DNA from: JADJPO01 sp963750395
GTDB lineage: Bacteria; Actinomycetota; Actinomycetes; Actinomycetales; Kineosporiaceae
NCBI GenBank assembly: GCA_963750395.1
Contig: CAVVQM010000016.1
Location: 124,001-188,000 of the forward strand
DNA length: 64,000 nt
Reading direction: 5' to 3'
Shown here: one piece after another, positions 8,057-16,273 of the stretch
Layout: every line of letters starts with the position of its first letter
Position numbering within the stretch: position 1 is the first letter of the stretch
Position numbers and translations under genes: made by a program
The notes under the pieces: generated by a model
The model's input: the letters and a program-made list of their open reading frames with translations, nothing else
Databases searched by the model: none
Told to the model about the DNA's origin: nothing

Positions 8057-9082
8057 TCAGCGGGCCGCGGTGCCCTCGGTGTAGTCGTCGGCGGCCTTCA
8101 CCCAGGCCATCAGCTTGCGCAGCTCGCGCCCGGTGGCCTCGATCGGGTGCGCCTCGCCCTCGGCGCGGAGCCGCTTGAACTCCGGTGCGCCGGCCTCCTG
8201 GTCGTCGATGAACCGCTTGGCGAAGGTGCCGTCCTTGATCTCGGCCAGGATCGTGCGCATGTTGTCCTTGACCCGCGGCTCGATGACGCGCGGCCCGGAG
8301 ACGTAGTCGCCGTACTCGGCGGTGTCCGACACGCTCCAGCGCTGCTTGGCGATGCCGCCCTCGTACATCAGGTCGACGATCAGTTTGAGCTCGTGCAGGC
8401 ACTCGAAGTAGGCGACCTCCGGCTGGTAGCCGGCCTCGATGAGGGTCTCGAACCCGTACTGCACCAGCTTGCTGGTGCCGCCGCAGAGCACCGCCTGCTC
8501 ACCGAAGAGGTCGGTCTCGCACTCCTCGGTGAAGGTGGTCCGGATGCCGCCGGCGCGCAGGCCGCCCAGTGCCTTCGCATAGGCCAGGGTCAGCGGCCAG
8601 GCGCCGCCGCTGGCGTCCTGCTCGACCGCGACCAACACCGGCACGCCCCGTCCGTCGACGTATTCGCGGCGCACCAGATGACCGGGGCCCTTCGGGGCGA
8701 CCATGCACACGTCGACGCCGGCCGGCGGCTTGATGTAGTCGAAACGGATGTTGAAGCCGTGCCCGAAGAACAGCGCGTCGCCGTCCACCAGGTTGGGCTC
8801 GACGGCCTCGGCGTACACGTGCCGCTGGACCGGGTCGGGCACCAGCATCATGATCACGTCGGCCTCTTCACATGCCTGCACGGGGGTGACCACGCGCAGG
8901 CCCTGGGCCTCGGCCTTGGCCCGGCTGGTGGAGGTCTCGGTCAGACCCACCCGGACGTCGATACCGGAGTCGCGCAGGGACAGGCTGTGCGCGTGGCCCT
9001 GGCTGCCGTATCCGAGCACCGCCACGTTGCGACCCTGCAGGACGGACAGATCGGCGTCGTCGTCGTAGAACATCTCTGCCAC
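8057..9082 (-). CDS. ilvC: Ketol-acid reductoisomerase (NADP+)
   Basis: 341 residues, class I KARI; converts acetolactate/acetohydroxybutyrate to dihydroxy acids using NADPH and two Mg. VLGYGSQGHAHSLSLRDSG is the NADPH-binding fold; the specificity loop VGLTETSTSRAKAEAQG keeps serines and Arg for the 2'-phosphate. Metal ligands lie in CHELKLIVDLMYEGG. I choose GTG at 9082 (MAEMFYDDDADL) because AGGAG is 9 bases upstream; ATG at 9091 abuts the Shine-Dalgarno sequence. Preceded by a 114-bp gap holding two inverted repeats. Confidence 0.95.
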   Translation of the reverse strand: MAEMFYDDDADLSVLQGRNVAVLGYGSQGHAHSLSLRDSGIDVRVGLTETSTSRAKAEAQGLRVVTPVQACEEADVIMMLVPDPVQRHVYAEAVEPNLVDGDALFFGHGFNIRFDYIKPPAGVDVCMVAPKGPGHLVRREYVDGRGVPVLVAVEQDASGGAWPLTLAYAKALGGLRAGGIRTTFTEECETDLFGEQAVLCGGTSKLVQYGFETLIEAGYQPEVAYFECLHELKLIVDLMYEGGIAKQRWSVSDTAEYGDYVSGPRVIEPRVKDNMRTILAEIKDGTFAKRFIDDQEAGAPEFKRLRAEGEAHPIEATGRELRKLMAWVKAADDYTEGTAAR

Positions 9083-9091
9083 GGGGGGCAT

Positions 9092-9205
9092 CTCCTTCGT
9101 GAAGTGTGATCGATCGGTCCGATCGACGCGTCCATCTCTTCAGTGAGCGACTCGTTGATCGGCTGACGGGTCCGCCGGACCCGGCTCGCAGGCAACGATA
9201 GGACC
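9092..9205 (-). promoter_or_regulatory. ilvN-ilvC intergenic region with two inverted repeats
   Basis: CGATCGG-T-CCGATCG at 9111-9125 and GGGTCCG-C-CGGACCC at 9168-9182 are perfect 7+1+7 inverted repeats. No U-run follows, so they are not classic terminators; they may be processing or stabilising hairpins that set the ilvC level relative to ilvBN. Confidence 0.35.
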
Positions 9206-9718
9206 TCAGGCCGAACGCAGTGTCCGGTCGGTGATCGAACGGCCGCCCCGTCCGATCGCGACGAGCCCGGACTGGACCAGTTCCTTGATCCCGAACGGCT
9301 CGATGACCTTGAGGAAGGCGTCGAGCTTGTCCGGGTTGCCGGTGACCTCGACGGTCAGCGCGTCGGGGGCGACGTCCACGACCTTGGCCCGGAACAGCCG
9401 CACCGTCTCGAGCACGTTGGCCCGGCTGGACAGGTCGGCCTTGACCTTGACCAGCAGCAGCTCACGCTGCACCGAGGAGGACTGCTCCAGCTCCACGATC
9501 TTGATCACGTTGATCAGCTTGTTGAGCTGCTTGGTGACCTGTTCCAGGGGCCGCCCCTCCACATCGACGACCACGGTCATCCGAGAGACGTCGGAATGCT
9601 CGGTGGGGCCGACCGCCAGGGAGTGGATGTTGAATCCACGGCGGGCGAAGAGGCCGGCCGCCCGTGTCAGGACGCCGGGCTTGTTCTCGACCAGGACGGA
9701 CAGGGTGTGCTTGCTCAT
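9206..9718 (-). CDS. ilvN: Acetolactate synthase small (regulatory) subunit
   Basis: 170 residues. The ACT domain at the N-terminus (TLSVLVENKPGVLTRAAGLFARRGFNI, shown in part, residues ~5-30) binds valine and gives feedback inhibition of IlvB. The C-terminal ALS_ss_C domain has DALTVEVTGNPDKLDAFL and a typical end, ELVQSGLVAIGRG. Start ATG 9718, 91 bases after ilvB; a longer in-frame reading to 10012 only overlaps ilvB and is not used. Confidence 0.95.
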   Translation of the reverse strand: MSKHTLSVLVENKPGVLTRAAGLFARRGFNIHSLAVGPTEHSDVSRMTVVVDVEGRPLEQVTKQLNKLINVIKIVELEQSSSVQRELLLVKVKADLSSRANVLETVRLFRAKVVDVAPDALTVEVTGNPDKLDAFLKVIEPFGIKELVQSGLVAIGRGGRSITDRTLRSA

Positions 9719-9809
9719 CGTCGTGCCAGCTCTCTTTGTCCTTGTGCCAGTGGGGATGCCGGTAAAGAAGTCGGCAAATAAATCGGTAGGGCGTCGTGAC
9801 CGGTCGCGC

Positions 9810-11600
9810 TCAGTCGTCCTCACGGTCGAAGTCCGGCGACAGGCCGCGTGCGTACTGGATGTCGTCGTTGCTGACACCGGCCGGGACCATCGGCCAGACC
9901 ATCGAGTCCCGGTGCACGACGAAGTCGACGACCACGGGGACGTCATTGATCGACATGGCCTTGGAGATGGTCTCGTCGACGTCCTGTGGCCGCTCGCAGC
10001 GCAGTCCGACACAGCCGTAGGCCTCGGCCAGCTTGACGAAGTCCGGGATCCGCTTGCCGGCTGCCGAGGTGTGCAGGTCGGTGTTGGAGTACCGCTCGTT
10101 GTAGAACAGCGTCTGCCACTGCCGGACCATGCCCAGGCTGGAGTTGTTGATCACCGCGACCTTGATCGGGATATCGTTGATCACGCAGGTCGCCAGCTCC
10201 TGGTTCGTCATCTGGAAGCAGCCGTCGCCGTCGATCGCCCAGACCGTGCGATCGGGCAGCCCGGCCTTGGCACCCATGGCCGCTGGGACGGCGAAGCCCA
10301 TGGTCCCCAGTCCGCCGGAGTTGATCCAGGTGTTCGGGTTCTCGTAGGAGATGAACTGCGACGCCCACATCTGGTGCTGGCCCACCCCGGCCACGTAGAT
10401 GGAGTCGGGACCACTGATCTGGCCGATCCGGGAGATCACCTGCTGCGGCGAGACCTCGCCCTCCGGCGGCGGCGCGTAGCCGAGCGGGTAGGTGGACCGC
10501 AGACCGTCCAACTGGCGCCACCACGCGCCGATGTCCGCCCGCCGTCCCGCCGCGATCTCCGCCTCGACGGCGACGATCAGCTCGGTCAGGACCTCCTTGG
10601 CGTCACCGACGATCGGCACGTCGGCGGTGCGGTTCTTCGAGATCTCGGCCGGATCGATGTCGGCGTGCACGACCGTCGCGTGCGGGGCGAACGTGGCGAG
10701 CTTGCCGGTGACCCGGTCGTCGAAGCGGGCACCGAGGCTGAACAGCAGGTCCGCGCGCTGCAGGCCGGCGACCGCCGCGACCGTGCCGTGCATCCCCGGC
10801 ATGCCCAGGTTCTGCGGGTGCGAGTCGGGCAGCGCCCCGCGGGCCATCAGGGTGGTCACCACCGGCACGCCGGTCAGGTCGACCAGGCGGCGCAGCTCGG
10901 CGCTGGCGCGGGACCTGACCACCCCGCCGCCGACGTAGAGCACCGGACGGCGCGAGGTCATCAGCAGCCGGGCCGCCTCACGGACCTGCTTGGAATGCGG
11001 CTTGATGACCGGCCGGTAGCCGGGCAGGTCGGAGCCCTCGCTCCACGCGAAGGTGGTCTGCGCCTGCATGGCGTCCTTGGCGACGTCCACCAGGACCGGT
11101 CCGTGGCGACCGGTCCCGGCGATGTGGAAGGCCTCCCGAAGCACCCGCGGGATGTCGGCCGCGTCGGTGACCAGGTAGTTGTGTTTGGTGATCGGCATGG
11201 TGATGCCGGCGATGTCCGCCTCCTGGAAGGCGTCGGTGCCGATCGACCCGCTGGCCACCTGACCGGTGATCGCGACCATCGGGACGCTGTCCATGTAGGC
11301 GTCGGCGATCGGGGTGACCAGGTTCGTGGCCCCCGGCCCCGAGGTGGCCATGCAGACCCCGACCCGACCGGTGGCGTGGGCATAGCCCTCGGCCGCGTGG
11401 CCGGCCCCCTGCTCGTGGCGGACCAAGATGTGCCGCACCGTGGCCGAGTCCATCAGCGGGTCGTAGAGGGGAAGGATGGCCCCGCCCGGGATGCCGAAGA
11501 CCACGTCGACGCCCATCGCCTCCAGCGAGCGGACCAGGCTGCTCGCCCCGCTCATCAGCTCGCCGCCACGCTGCTCGTCGCTGCCGGGGGTCTGTGTCAT
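9810..11600 (-). CDS. ilvB: Acetolactate synthase large (catalytic) subunit
   Basis: 596 residues, ThDP-dependent. The catalytic Glu is in RHEQGAGHAAEGYA (E63), and the ThDP motif runs from GDG at 458-460 to the Asn pair near 485. FAD-site residues such as the ARFDDRVTGK segment (291-300) are conserved. It condenses two pyruvates, or pyruvate plus 2-oxobutyrate, with IlvN as regulator. ATG at 11600. A leader peptide and attenuator lie upstream, so the whole ilvB-ilvE run is probably attenuated by branched-chain aminoacyl-tRNA levels. Confidence 0.96.
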   Translation of the reverse strand: MTQTPGSDEQRGGELMSGASSLVRSLEAMGVDVVFGIPGGAILPLYDPLMDSATVRHILVRHEQGAGHAAEGYAHATGRVGVCMATSGPGATNLVTPIADAYMDSVPMVAITGQVASGSIGTDAFQEADIAGITMPITKHNYLVTDAADIPRVLREAFHIAGTGRHGPVLVDVAKDAMQAQTTFAWSEGSDLPGYRPVIKPHSKQVREAARLLMTSRRPVLYVGGGVVRSRASAELRRLVDLTGVPVVTTLMARGALPDSHPQNLGMPGMHGTVAAVAGLQRADLLFSLGARFDDRVTGKLATFAPHATVVHADIDPAEISKNRTADVPIVGDAKEVLTELIVAVEAEIAAGRRADIGAWWRQLDGLRSTYPLGYAPPPEGEVSPQQVISRIGQISGPDSIYVAGVGQHQMWASQFISYENPNTWINSGGLGTMGFAVPAAMGAKAGLPDRTVWAIDGDGCFQMTNQELATCVINDIPIKVAVINNSSLGMVRQWQTLFYNERYSNTDLHTSAAGKRIPDFVKLAEAYGCVGLRCERPQDVDETISKAMSINDVPVVVDFVVHRDSMVWPMVPAGVSNDDIQYARGLSPDFDREDD

Positions 11601-11691
11601 GACTGCCTCTGCCTTCGATGTCGCGTCGGTCTGCCGGGGTGGTTCCTGGACGATTCTGGGACGATCCTGAGCCGACCCATGTCGCGGGACG

Positions 11692-11732
11692 AAAAGACCC
11701 CTCGGCCCAGGTGGTTGGGCATGCGAGGGGTC
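11692..11732 (-). terminator. ilvB attenuator hairpin
   Basis: On the minus strand GACCCCTCG (11732-11724) pairs with CGAGGGGTC (11704-11696) and is followed by UUUU; an inner GCCCA/TGGGC stem extends it. It lies between the leader peptide stop at 11757 and ilvB at 11600. Confidence 0.75.
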
Positions 11733-11756
11733 GCGCGCTGGCGAAGCGATGGGGCC

Positions 11757-11795
11757 TCAGCCGGCGCGCCGTCCGAGTACGAGGTGGTGGCGCAC
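11757..11795 (-). CDS. ilvB leader peptide (12 aa)
   Basis: GTG at 11795 reads MRHHLVLGRRAG then TGA. The Leu-Val-Leu run followed by Gly-Arg-Arg matches the LVLG(K/R)R form known from actinobacterial ilvB leaders. The attenuator hairpin follows 25 bases after the stop. Stalling on Leu/Val codons would prevent terminator formation. Too short to be seen in standard gene calls. Confidence 0.75.
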   Translation of the reverse strand: MRHHLVLGRRAG

Positions 11796-11826
11796 CGTGC
11801 CACGGTCTCCCCTGCTGTCGGCGGTG

Positions 11827-14559
11827 TCAATCGCTCGCCAGACCGGTCTCAGCATGTGAGATGCCGACCGGCGGCGTCCGCCCGCTCCCGGCGAGATCGA
11901 CCGGCGGGCCGTCGAGCACCTCGCGCAGCCGCTCCGGGGTCAACGCCTCGTACAGGGCGAAGCCCTGGCCGGCGTAGGCGCCCATGTCGCGCAGGTAGCG
12001 GGCCATCGCCAGCGACTCGATGCCCTCGCAGATCACCCGCAGACCCAGCCCGCGCGCCGCACCGATCACCGCCCGCACGACGGTGGTGGCGCGGTCGTCG
12101 CTGCCGACCCCGGACAGCAGCGTCCGGTCGATCTTCACCGCCGTGACCGGCATCCGCCGCAGGTAGGACAGGGAGGAGTAGCCCGAGCCGAAGTCGTCGA
12201 TGGCCAGTTGGATGCCGTGGGCCCGCAGCCGGGTGAGGGTCTCGTTGGCGACGTCGTCCTCCCCGATCAGCTGCCCCTCGGTGATCTCGATGATCAATCG
12301 GTCCGCGGGCAGGCGGGACGCCGCGAGCGCCTCCAGGACCGTCTCCTCGAATCTCGGATCGGACAGCTGCCGGACCGACATGTTGACCGTGACCCGGGCC
12401 GCGTGGTTCATCCGGCGCCAGAGCGAGGCCTGGTGGGTGGCCTCGGTGAGCACCCAGCGGCCGAGCTCGTCGATCTCGCCGGTACCCTCGGCGACCTCCA
12501 CCAGCTCGGACGGCGAGATCAGGCCGGACAGAGCCGGCAGGTCGTCCTGCAGGTCGTCGTCGGGCTCGACCACGTCGGCCGGCTGCAGCCGGATCAGGGC
12601 CTCGACCCCCACGATGGTGCCGTCGGACAGCCGCACGATCGGCTGGTAGGCGAGCGCGAGGCGGCCGGTGGCCAGGGCCCGGCGCAGCACGATGGCGATG
12701 TCGACCCGGCGCCGAACCCGAGCCTCCAGTTCGGGATCCCAGATGCGCACCTGGAACCGGCCGGCCTCCTTGGCCGAGTACATCGCGACGTCGGCGCGGT
12801 GCAGCAGGGCGGCCGCTCCCCCGGCCTCCGGGCGGTCGGCGCCGCTGCGCGGGTCGAGGCGGGCATCGGCCGACGGACCGGAGCTGCCGTCGTCGGTGCC
12901 GGACACCCCGATGCTGGCGCCCAGGCGTACCTGGCGCGCGGAGACCCTGAAGGTGGGCCGCAGGGCGCTCAGGACGACCTCGCCCAGCGCCACCGCCTCG
13001 GCGGTGCTGCGATCCCGCAGCACGATGACGAACTCGTCACCACCGGTGCGGGCGACCACCGCCGTCGCCTGCTCGGCGGCGGCCACCCGGGACAGCCGGT
13101 GCGCCACCTCCCCGAGCACGGCGTCGCCCGCGGCGTGGCCGAACCGGTCGTTGACCCGCTTGAACCCGTCCAGGTCGATGTAGAGGGCCGCGACGTCGGC
13201 GCCCTCCTCCAGCCAGCGTCCGATCACCTCCTCGAGGTGGGCGCGGGTGGCCAGGCCGGTCATCTGGTCGAAGCGGGTCAGGTGCACCAGCCGCTCACGC
13301 AGCTGCACCGATTCGGTGACGTCCGAGATGTTGGCGACCGCGCCACCGGGCACGCCGCGCAGCCGCAGTTCGGCCGTCCCGACCGCCGGGCCGGCCAGCG
13401 TGAGCTCGACCCGCGAGGCCTCGCTGAGCCCCTGGACGACGTCCAGGACCGCGGCACGGACCCGGAACCGCTCGTCCTCGGCGGCCAGGGCGGACAGGTC
13501 GGTACCGACCAGCACGTCCGGGGTGCGACCGAGCAGGGCGACGGCGGCGTCGTTGACCGCCAGCACCCGCCCGTCCTCGTCCAGCCCCATGATCACGTCG
13601 GCCGAGTTGGCGGCCATCGCCGCCAGGCGGGCCCGCGAGTACTCCAGGTCGGCGGCGAGCTGCTGGATCTCACGGGAGGCCAGAGCCTGGCTGACCACCA
13701 GTCCGGCGAACAGCGCCGTGCCCAGGACCGCGCCGACGGTGCCGATCCGCCCGGACGAACCGGCCACCCGCAGCAGCAGGGCGATCACGGCGGCACCGAT
13801 CACGATCGTGGGGGCCAGCCGCTCGACGAGCCCGGCGCGTCGGGGGGCCGGCGCCGCACGGGGGGCCGCGCTGATGGTCAGGGCGGCCATCGCCGACGCC
13901 AGGTGACCGAGCACGACCCCCACAGCAATGGCATGGCCGACGGCGGTCGTGCGCAGCGCCATCAGGCCGGAGACCGCGAACGCGGCCGCGCTCACGCCCA
14001 CCCATCCCAGCATGGTGCGGAACCGGCCGTCGATCACCAGGGACGGGCTGAGCGCGCGGGCCCTCAGGACCAGCGCGACCACGGTCGCACCGAGGATCGC
14101 GGTGAAGAGCGGGACCACGACGTCGAACCCCTCGCGCTCGCTCCCGGACAGGCCCCACACGATGGTGGTCGCACCCACGCCCATGATGGCCGAGTCGACC
14201 ACCACGGGGAACAGTCGCCCGGCGAGCACCACCCGGCTCCCGGCCCAGTAGGCGCCCAGCACGACGGCGGCCATCGAGATCAGCACCGGCAGCCAGCCCA
14301 GCCACGCGGCGGAACCGAAGGGCTCAGCGCCCCGCAGACTGGCGAGCGAGAGCAGATGGACGGCGCCGAGCGCTCCGGCCCACACGGCGAGCGCGACGGC
14401 GGACCGTGTCGTCAGCGGGGCCGGGCGCGTGGCTCGGTCCGCCCAGACGGCACACGCCAGCGCCGCCGCCAGGGTCATCGCCCAGCCGCCGACCAGCCCG
14501 GCGTCGAGGGCCGCGCCCGCCGGGCCCCCCGCGCCGGCCGCTTCGCCCAGACCCGTCAC
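11827..14559 (-). CDS. Membrane-bound diguanylate cyclase/phosphodiesterase (PAS-GGDEF-EAL)
   Basis: 910 residues. Eight to nine hydrophobic segments fill residues ~24-292; a PAS-like domain covers ~315-420, with DVIMGLDEDGRVLAVNDAA. The GGDEF domain runs ~425-610, with an intact RTGGDEF at 504-510 and DLDGFKRVND; the EAL domain runs ~635-880, with EAL at 654-656 and intact DDFGSGYSSL. Both catalytic motifs are complete, so it may make and break cyclic di-GMP. It is divergent from narK with a 246-bp shared upstream region. The membrane sensor input is unknown. Confidence 0.93.
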   Translation of the reverse strand: MTGLGEAAGAGGPAGAALDAGLVGGWAMTLAAALACAVWADRATRPAPLTTRSAVALAVWAGALGAVHLLSLASLRGAEPFGSAAWLGWLPVLISMAAVVLGAYWAGSRVVLAGRLFPVVVDSAIMGVGATTIVWGLSGSEREGFDVVVPLFTAILGATVVALVLRARALSPSLVIDGRFRTMLGWVGVSAAAFAVSGLMALRTTAVGHAIAVGVVLGHLASAMAALTISAAPRAAPAPRRAGLVERLAPTIVIGAAVIALLLRVAGSSGRIGTVGAVLGTALFAGLVVSQALASREIQQLAADLEYSRARLAAMAANSADVIMGLDEDGRVLAVNDAAVALLGRTPDVLVGTDLSALAAEDERFRVRAAVLDVVQGLSEASRVELTLAGPAVGTAELRLRGVPGGAVANISDVTESVQLRERLVHLTRFDQMTGLATRAHLEEVIGRWLEEGADVAALYIDLDGFKRVNDRFGHAAGDAVLGEVAHRLSRVAAAEQATAVVARTGGDEFVIVLRDRSTAEAVALGEVVLSALRPTFRVSARQVRLGASIGVSGTDDGSSGPSADARLDPRSGADRPEAGGAAALLHRADVAMYSAKEAGRFQVRIWDPELEARVRRRVDIAIVLRRALATGRLALAYQPIVRLSDGTIVGVEALIRLQPADVVEPDDDLQDDLPALSGLISPSELVEVAEGTGEIDELGRWVLTEATHQASLWRRMNHAARVTVNMSVRQLSDPRFEETVLEALAASRLPADRLIIEITEGQLIGEDDVANETLTRLRAHGIQLAIDDFGSGYSSLSYLRRMPVTAVKIDRTLLSGVGSDDRATTVVRAVIGAARGLGLRVICEGIESLAMARYLRDMGAYAGQGFALYEALTPERLREVLDGPPVDLAGSGRTPPVGISHAETGLASD

Positions 14560-14637
14560 GTTCGCCGAGTTTAGGGGGGCATGCCGGGCGTGATGGCGGT
14601 CGTGCTCTCACGGATTCTGCCGCGTTGTGAGCACAAC

Positions 14638-14675
14638 GTTGCCTCCGCGTAACCAAGCGCGACGGACCGCGAAAC
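14638..14675 (+). promoter_or_regulatory. Possible GlnR box upstream of narK
   Basis: GTTGC, GTAAC, CGACG and GAAAC occur at exact 11-bp steps (14638, 14649, 14660, 14671). GlnR boxes are gTnAC-n6-GaAAC repeated twice: the second and fourth blocks fit well, the first and third poorly. It is about 130 bp upstream of narK, in the right place for nitrogen control of this operon. Confidence 0.4.
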
Positions 14676-14805
14676 GTGCCGTCCCTAGCGTCAAGCCACC
14701 TGGGCCGGTGACGGATCGCCGACGACGAGATCCCCGGCCCCACCCACCTCCCGGCCGTGGCCGCCCACGCCGCCCTGCCACCCACGATCACCCAAGGAGC
14801 CATCC

Positions 14806-16215
14806 ATGTCCCTACCCACTCTGGGATCCGCGTCCCCGCCGGTGACCGCGGCCCCCACAGCCCACCGACGAGGTGGCGTCTCCGGGCACTGGATCGACGA
14901 CTGGCGGCCCGAGGACGAGCAGTTCTGGGCCGAGACCGGCAGACCGATCGCCCGGCGGAACCTGATCTGGTCGATCTTCGCCGAGCACATCGGGTTCTCG
15001 GTCTGGCTGCTGTGGAGCATCGTCGTCGTCCAGTTGACCGTGAACGCCGACGGGTCGGCGGCGGCGTCCGGCTTCGCCCTGAGCACCTCGCAGGCCCTCA
15101 CCCTGACCGCCGTCGCCTCGGGCGTGGGTGCCTTCCTCCGCCTGCCCTACACCTTCGCCGTCCCGGTCTTCGGCGGGCGGAACTGGACGGTCGTCTCCGC
15201 CCTGCTGCTGCTCATCCCGTGCTCCTTGATGACCTGGGCCGTGACCGACCCGGCCATCCCGTTCTGGATGCTGGCCCTGGTCGCGGCCACGGCCGGCTTC
15301 GGCGGAGGCAACTTCGCCTCGTCGATGGCGAACATCTCCTTCTTCTACCCCGAGCGGGAGAAGGGCTGGGCCCTGGGACTGAACGCCGCCGGAGGCAACA
15401 TCGGTGTCGCGGTGGCACAGAAGATCGTGCCGATGGCGATCGCGGTCGGGGGCGGCGTCGCGCTCTACCGAGCGGGCCTGCTCTACGTGCCGTTCGCGAT
15501 CGCCGCCGCGATCTGCGCCTACCTCTGGATGGACAACCTGACCGAGGCCAAGGCCGACACGACGTCGGTGTGGGCCTCGCTCCGCCACCGGGACACCTGG
15601 ATCATGTCCCTGCTCTATGTCGGCACCTTCGGCTCGTTCATCGGCTACTCAGCAGCGTTCCCCTCCCTGCTCAAGGCCGTCTTCGACCGCGGTGACATCG
15701 CTCTGACCTGGGCCTTCCTCGGCGCGGGCATCGGCTCCATCTCCCGCCCGCTGGGCGGGCGGCTGTCGGACCGGATCGGCGGCGCCCGGGTCACGGCGGG
15801 GAGCTTCGTGGTCCTGGCCCTGGGCGCCTCCGGCGCTCTGTACTCGGTGCAGCACAAGGACCTGTTCCTGTTCTTCGGCTCGTTCATGCTGCTGTTCGTC
15901 GCCACCGGGGTCGGCAACGGCTCCACCTATCGGATGATCTCCACGATCTTCCGGGTCAAGGGCGAGGACGCCGGTGGCTCGCCGGAGATCATGGTGGCGA
16001 TGCGGCGCCAGGCCGCCGGCGCCCTGGGGATCATCTCCTCCGTCGGCGCGTTCGGCGGGTTCGTCGTGCCGCTGGCCTACGCCTGGTCGAAGTCGGCCCA
16101 CGGCACCATCGAGCCCGCGCTGCAGTTCTACGTCGCGTTCTTCCTCCTGTTGCTCGGCGTGACCTGGTTCGCCTACCTGCGCAGGGAATCGCGGATGGCC
16201 CAGGCGAACGTCTGA
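14806..16215 (+). CDS. narK: Nitrate/nitrite transporter (MFS, NNP family)
   Basis: 469 residues with about 12 hydrophobic segments. The nitrate signature GGGNFASSMANISFFYP (residues ~165-181) and a second conserved region, NAAGGNIGVAVAQK, are present, along with RxxT-type arginine-rich turns such as LGGRLSDRIGGARV. It imports nitrate and/or exports nitrite. ATG 14806 is preceded by AAGGAG. First gene of the nar/nas/nir operon; nasA starts 58 bases later with GAGGAGGA as its ribosome site. Confidence 0.93.
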   Translation: MSLPTLGSASPPVTAAPTAHRRGGVSGHWIDDWRPEDEQFWAETGRPIARRNLIWSIFAEHIGFSVWLLWSIVVVQLTVNADGSAAASGFALSTSQALTLTAVASGVGAFLRLPYTFAVPVFGGRNWTVVSALLLLIPCSLMTWAVTDPAIPFWMLALVAATAGFGGGNFASSMANISFFYPEREKGWALGLNAAGGNIGVAVAQKIVPMAIAVGGGVALYRAGLLYVPFAIAAAICAYLWMDNLTEAKADTTSVWASLRHRDTWIMSLLYVGTFGSFIGYSAAFPSLLKAVFDRGDIALTWAFLGAGIGSISRPLGGRLSDRIGGARVTAGSFVVLALGASGALYSVQHKDLFLFFGSFMLLFVATGVGNGSTYRMISTIFRVKGEDAGGSPEIMVAMRRQAAGALGIISSVGAFGGFVVPLAYAWSKSAHGTIEPALQFYVAFFLLLLGVTWFAYLRRESRMAQANV

Positions 16216-16273
16216 CGCCTCGGCGAGGCAGGCCTCTGAGCCTCGGCGAACGAAACCCCCTGAGGAGGAACAG

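Noticed and set aside
5640..8084. 814-codon open frame antisense to leuB and serA
   Set aside because: Arg/His/Asp-rich shadow of three recognised genes, no family motifs.
9092..9205. tRNA or riboswitch between ilvN and ilvC
   Set aside because: No cloverleaf, T-loop or known riboswitch core; only two short hairpins.
9206..10012. N-terminally extended IlvN
   Set aside because: The extension overlaps ilvB and has no ACT-domain similarity; ATG 9718 gives the normal length.
12208..14574. 788-codon open frame antisense to the GGDEF-EAL gene
   Set aside because: Long antisense frames are expected in very GC-rich DNA; its translation is low-complexity and the opposite strand encodes a clear domain protein.
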